NCBI RefSeq assembly: GCF_017571495.1
Contig: NZ_JAGETZ010000002.1
Coordinates: 606,448 to 670,447 of the forward strand
Length of the DNA stretch: 64,000 bases
Reading direction: 5' to 3'
From: Hymenobacter negativus
GTDB taxonomy: Bacteria > Bacteroidota > Bacteroidia > Cytophagales > Hymenobacteraceae
Position numbers and translations under genes: made by a program. Below are positions 61,501 through 64,000 of this stretch, one piece after another (position 1 is the first letter of the stretch; every line of letters begins with the position of its first letter). The notes below the pieces were generated by a model. It was not told the DNA's origin. It did not search any database and saw nothing but the letters and a program-made list of their open reading frames with translations.

Positions 61501-61695
61501 TGGTTGACCAAAACTCCTTTCGGCAACCTATCGGTGGGAATCACGGGGCGCAACCTGCTGTTGTGGACGGCCAAGGAGAACACCTATGTCGACCCCGAAA
61601 TCAACAACTTCGGCAACGGCAACGTGCAAGGCTTCGACTTCACTGGCTCGCCTAGCCTGCGTAGCTACGGCGCTAATATCCGCGTCAGCTTCTAA
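58516..61695 (+). CDS. SusC/RagA-like TonB-dependent outer-membrane receptor
   Basis: A 1059-residue outer-membrane barrel for nutrient uptake driven by TonB. The signal peptide ends GAAWAQ (about 23). A carboxypeptidase-regulatory-like domain (VSGRVIDRATNEGLPGVTVLVPGTTVGAATNADGSF) spans about 25-110, followed by the SusC signature VVVTALGIEKDKKTLGYS and the plug (SVLNSLQGKVAGVQI, NQPLYVVDGIPID, ILKGPAATALYGSRAATGAIIITTKSG). The barrel runs to the C-terminal aromatic F of GANIRVSF. It forms a complex with the SusD-like protein encoded 23 bases downstream. The substrate is unknown since no glycan-degrading enzyme follows in the window. Confidence 0.96.
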   Translation: MKNKLLGMVLLLLLGSFGAAWAQDRTVSGRVIDRATNEGLPGVTVLVPGTTVGAATNADGSFSISVPGTATELRFSSVGYVGQQQSITNGNGPYTVSLATDTKQLNEVVVTALGIEKDKKTLGYSTQTIEAGQLTQGRDRSVLNSLQGKVAGVQINSASGSVGSSTRVVIRGNKSFTGNNQPLYVVDGIPIDNSQVGTGDNLNNGVDTGNRANDINPEDVESVSILKGPAATALYGSRAATGAIIITTKSGRGAAKNGRKAEVTFTSSYVIDDILMLPKMQNEFGQGYPQDGYTRLSDTRENTSWGPRFDGVDRVWGNIIGNQQRSKPYVALPDNIREFFDLGKTWNNTISLGGGDAKTNYIVSASNVQQSGITPGTKYNRSSVKVGGETHLTNKIISSVSATYTNTSSDQAVTGQGYSSIYDQLIQTPRDISLLELRDINNKFNDINGYYSPYTVNPWQILHDNKFQNSVDRLVGNAQIGYQLNDHLKANYRLGIDTYSDQRSQFTARRDPTTAGYPTGTGYYAEDQLNYTEVNSDVIITYNGTITPDLTISALVGQNFNQRGFDGSGVGTNNLVSNSIGATLNNNKNNGYLNTSLTHNLRRLVGVYSTVDLGFRDYLFLGLTARNDWSSTLPANNRSFFYPAVNVGFVFTDLLGLKENRFFNYGKLRANVAQVGNDAPVYQTRSVFNVASVTNGYTGGVLQFPLGNVVGYSQSNTIGSNTLQPEITKSLEVGTELRFFNSRLTADVSLYDTRSTKQILTIPLPPGSGFTGLVGNVGEIQNKGIEVLLSGTAVKAGAFTWDLSLNYSKNVSKVLATTPDGADVAIGGFGTVSLTARVGEPYGVFLSTDILKNDAGQVVVSPTTGTPLTSQIKAMGTITPRYTAGLSSTFAYKGLALTVVVDTKQGGSMYSRTRATQRFAGTAPETLINDRQPFIVPNSVVQNSDGTYSPNTTPTDAYNYFGALEGASGPAGVDIIDASYTKLREVSLSYTLPSKWLTKTPFGNLSVGITGRNLLLWTAKENTYVDPEINNFGNGNVQGFDFTGSPSLRSYGANIRVSF

Positions 61696-61718
61696 ATTTT
61701 CTTTCCTTACCTGACGAT

Positions 61719-63230
61719 ATGAATAACATACACAAAAGCCTTCTCCTGCTGGGCCTGCTGGGCGCGGGTGGTCTGGCAAGCTGCGAGAAGCAGCTTGATA
61801 TCAACGTTGACCCCACCCGTCCCGCCACGGTAAGCCCCGACCTAGTGCTGCCAGCTGGCACCGGCAATCTGGCATTCATCATGGGTGCGTCGTTCAACAT
61901 CCTTGGCAACTTCTTCGCGCAGCACTGGACCGAAAGCCTCACAGCCAATCAGTACAAAGACTACGACAGGTATCGCATCGGTCAAACCACCAACGACCGC
62001 GACTACCAGACCCTGTTCACCGGGGCGCTAAAAAACTTCCGCTACGTTATTGACCGGGCTAAGGGCGACAGTTCAAACTACGCTGCTATAGCTGGCCTGC
62101 AGTCAGCTTACACTTATCAGGTGCTGACCGACGGCTTTGACAAGGTTCCATTTACGGAGTCGCTGCTGGGGGCTGCCAATACGCAGCCCCGGTTCGACGA
62201 GGGCCCTGTAGTGTACGATGGTGTAATTCAACTCATCAATCAGTCGTTGCAGCGCATCAATGCGAACGGTATCAACGTGGGCAGTCAAGACCTCATCTTC
62301 GCAGGTAATATGGACAAGTGGCGCCGTTTTGGCAACACGCTCAAGCTAAAAGTGTTTTTGCGCGAGATATACGCCCGACCCGCCGCGGCTGATAGCATCC
62401 GGGCTCTGTACGCCCGCGGTGCCCAGTTTCTGGGTGCCACCGAAGACGCCCAGATTACGGGATTTTCGACAGCCAACCAGAATGGCAACCCGCTTTACCT
62501 AACCGATATCTACGCATCTTCTGGTATCGCCAACAACATTATTGCCAGCGAGACCAGCATTAACTACTTAACCACGACTAATGACCCCCGCATCGATGAC
62601 CTCTTTAGTCGTCCTGGGAGCACCACAGCCGTGCCGAGCACCGCTCCCCACGTAGGCACACCGCAAGGCGATGCCATTCGTGGAGCATCAGGTGCTATCA
62701 GTACTCGCTCGCGTCCTAACCTGCAGAAGATTGCTGGCCCTGCTTCACCGGTTGTGCTGTTAAGTGGCGCTGAAAGCCTATTCTTGCAAGCTGAGGCTGC
62801 GCACCGTGGGTTAACGTCAGGAGGTGACCCGCTTTCGCTTTACAATCAGGCAATTACTGCCTCCTTTCAGCACTTGGGTACACCTACTACACGTATAGAT
62901 AGCGTTAATGGAGTACAAGTTGTAATACCTGTTCTATCCAATTTTCTGACTAGTAGTCCTATCAACTTAGGTAATGTTACTGGTGAGAGCCGACTCGAAC
63001 GAATCATCACCCAGAAATGGGTTGCTCTTAATGGAACCGAAGGTTTTGAGGCATGGACGGAACTCCGCCGCACGAAGTATCCCTCCTTCATTACCGGTAC
63101 CCCGTTTAGCGACTTGCCTGGCCGAACCTATGCCAAGCGCTTGATTTACCCCTTCTCTGAAATATCACGCAATGCCAATGCCCCCGCCGTCGAACAGGCA
63201 CAGGTGCCGGTGTGGTGGGATAAGAAGTAG
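61719..63230 (+). CDS. SusD/RagB-like substrate-binding lipoprotein
   Basis: A 503-residue outer-membrane lipoprotein that caps the SusC barrel and captures substrate. The lipobox is GGLASC (Cys about 22) followed by EKQLDINVDPTRPATVSP. The protein is mostly helical with TPR-like pairs; AESLFLQAEAAHRGLT, ITQKWVALNGTEGFEAWTELRRTKYP and LPGRTYAKRLIYPFSEISRN near the C-terminus are the usual SusD motifs (this is the SusD/RagB-like 2 type). It is coupled to susC by a 23-base gap and to the next gene by 26 bases. Confidence 0.95.
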   Translation: MNNIHKSLLLLGLLGAGGLASCEKQLDINVDPTRPATVSPDLVLPAGTGNLAFIMGASFNILGNFFAQHWTESLTANQYKDYDRYRIGQTTNDRDYQTLFTGALKNFRYVIDRAKGDSSNYAAIAGLQSAYTYQVLTDGFDKVPFTESLLGAANTQPRFDEGPVVYDGVIQLINQSLQRINANGINVGSQDLIFAGNMDKWRRFGNTLKLKVFLREIYARPAAADSIRALYARGAQFLGATEDAQITGFSTANQNGNPLYLTDIYASSGIANNIIASETSINYLTTTNDPRIDDLFSRPGSTTAVPSTAPHVGTPQGDAIRGASGAISTRSRPNLQKIAGPASPVVLLSGAESLFLQAEAAHRGLTSGGDPLSLYNQAITASFQHLGTPTTRIDSVNGVQVVIPVLSNFLTSSPINLGNVTGESRLERIITQKWVALNGTEGFEAWTELRRTKYPSFITGTPFSDLPGRTYAKRLIYPFSEISRNANAPAVEQAQVPVWWDKK

Positions 63231-63256
63231 TACTCACTAACTTAACTTATTAAGAC

Positions 63257-63937
63257 ATGCGTAAGCTAGCTCTTTCCCTTCTTGGCGTTGCAGCAGTAGC
63301 ATCGTCGCTAGCCCTCGGGGGCTGCAAGAAGGATGAAACCGACAACTTGTCCCGAATTAAAAGCTACCCTGCTATTAGTTTGGCTGGTAACGAATATTAT
63401 GTTATCAACGTAGGCGAAACCTTCAACGAGCCCGGCGTGACGGCTAACTTAGTTGGTGAACCTCTTCAGCCAATTATCTCGAATCCTGTCAATACCAGCC
63501 GTCCAGGTATCTATGTTATTCGCTACAAAGGCGCTAATACGGAAGGAGATACTGTGTCGGCGTCACGTACAGTGATTGTAACAGACCCGGCGGTTAACAA
63601 CTTAGACCAAAGCGGTTCGTTCGTACGCAAAGTCGTCGTCGGCACCGATACCACCGTCTATGACCCATCAGTAGTCACGAAAGTAGGTAATAAGGGACTG
63701 TACAGAATCGATAATTTCGGCTTCACTTCTGGTGCACCTAATAATTCACTGTCTGCGTATTTTGTGCAGACGGATGCCTCCCATATCGTAGTACCCGCTC
63801 AAACAATTCCTAATTTGGGCTATACCACCTTCACTTCCGTTAGTGGTGCTTTCAGGGCTGGTCGTTTGACTAGTATTTCCTATGCTATCCATGCACCATC
63901 TGTTTTTGGCAGTACCGTTCGCAAGGCAGAACGATAG
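63257..63937 (+). CDS. Surface lipoprotein with Ig-like (DUF5011-type) domain, third gene of the Sus-like operon
   Basis: A 226-residue lipoprotein. The lipobox LALGGC is followed by KKDETD, matching the surface-export signal. Residues about 45-110 (EYYVINVGETFNEPGVTANLVGEPLQPIISNPVNTSRPGIYVIRYKGANTEGD in short segments) have the pattern of the Ig-like domain known as DUF5011, which begins with 'G.t.....v.A' and ends 'PG.Y.V.Y'. The remaining 110 residues form an unknown beta-rich domain. In position it takes the place of SusE/SusF-type surface glycan-binding proteins, so a role in binding the operon's substrate is likely. Confidence 0.84.
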   Translation: MRKLALSLLGVAAVASSLALGGCKKDETDNLSRIKSYPAISLAGNEYYVINVGETFNEPGVTANLVGEPLQPIISNPVNTSRPGIYVIRYKGANTEGDTVSASRTVIVTDPAVNNLDQSGSFVRKVVVGTDTTVYDPSVVTKVGNKGLYRIDNFGFTSGAPNNSLSAYFVQTDASHIVVPAQTIPNLGYTTFTSVSGAFRAGRLTSISYAIHAPSVFGSTVRKAER

Positions 63938-63961
63938 GAATTAGACCACAAATAGGCGGGC

Positions 63962-64000
63962 GGCTAATGCAGTGCACATAAAATGTGCACTGCATTAGCC
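63962..64000. terminator. Terminator hairpin of the Sus-like operon
   Basis: GGCTAATGCAGTGCACAT (63962-63979) and its exact complement (63983-64000) have loop AAA, giving an 18-bp perfect stem. The window ends in the arm, so a downstream T-run cannot be seen. It could equally be another intergenic repeat. Confidence 0.7.

Overview
The window looks like a chromosome segment of a pigmented, GC-rich member of the Bacteroidota, most likely Hymenobacter or a close relative (Hymenobacteraceae, Cytophagales). Reasons: several very large secreted proteins end in a type IX secretion (T9SS) sorting domain with the 'YPNPA...G.Y...L' pattern; there is a SusC/SusD-type outer-membrane pair; the c-di-AMP/folate cluster (DUF1599, folP, cdaA, BT_3928-like) is one I know from Bacteroidota; promoters resemble the Bacteroidota -7 box TAnnTTTG; and ribosome binding sites are mostly absent. 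The organism name is inference. The motifs are seen directly.

Layout. 1-6.1 kb: S-adenosylhomocysteine hydrolase, a luciferase-like flavin oxidoreductase, a prolyl oligopeptidase lipoprotein and an unknown membrane protein. 6.8-17.3 kb: three giant T9SS cargo proteins (PQQ sugar dehydrogenase with PA14 domains; nidogen-like; fibronectin III with a duplicated jelly-roll-like module). 17.4-21.9 kb: sugar-nucleotidyltransferase, a LemA/TPM/TPM operon, a tiny lipoprotein and a fatty-acid hydroxylase. 21.9-29 kb: shikimate kinase, a lone ABC permease, a BT_3928-like protein, a putative Zn-protease and DUF1599 on the minus strand, divergent from folP and cdaA. 29.6-34 kb: a 1465-residue beta-helix T9SS protein. 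34.4-43.1 kb: an XRE-type regulator with repeated upstream boxes, a two-component system, a DUF1573 protein, kbl, two unknowns, patatin, a BLUF photoreceptor and a tdh gene (kbl and tdh together form the threonine-to-glycine route). 43.2-56.7 kb: an FG-GAP T9SS protein, a Tat-exported PhoD phosphatase, MFS, TerC, DUF2490, a CitMHS transporter, a second two-component system and an alpha/beta hydrolase. 56.7-64 kb: a frameshifted remnant of an SBBP-repeat/T9SS gene, a small lipoprotein and a SusC/SusD/surface-lipoprotein operon that closes with a hairpin at the window end.

The most unusual signal is not a single gene but a dense population of long intergenic inverted repeats of several sequence families (2.7, 19.3, 20.7, 22.5, 27.1, 28.0, 39.7, 51.9, 53.5, 54.3 and 55.7 kb). 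Several sit exactly on gene boundaries: they carry the start codon of aroK, encode the N-terminus of folP, and supply the TAG stop codons of two convergent genes at 55.7 kb. Ordinary hairpin terminators occur as well and are listed separately. No tRNA, rRNA, CRISPR array, phage or intact insertion sequence was found. All function calls rest on reading motifs by eye; no database search was run.
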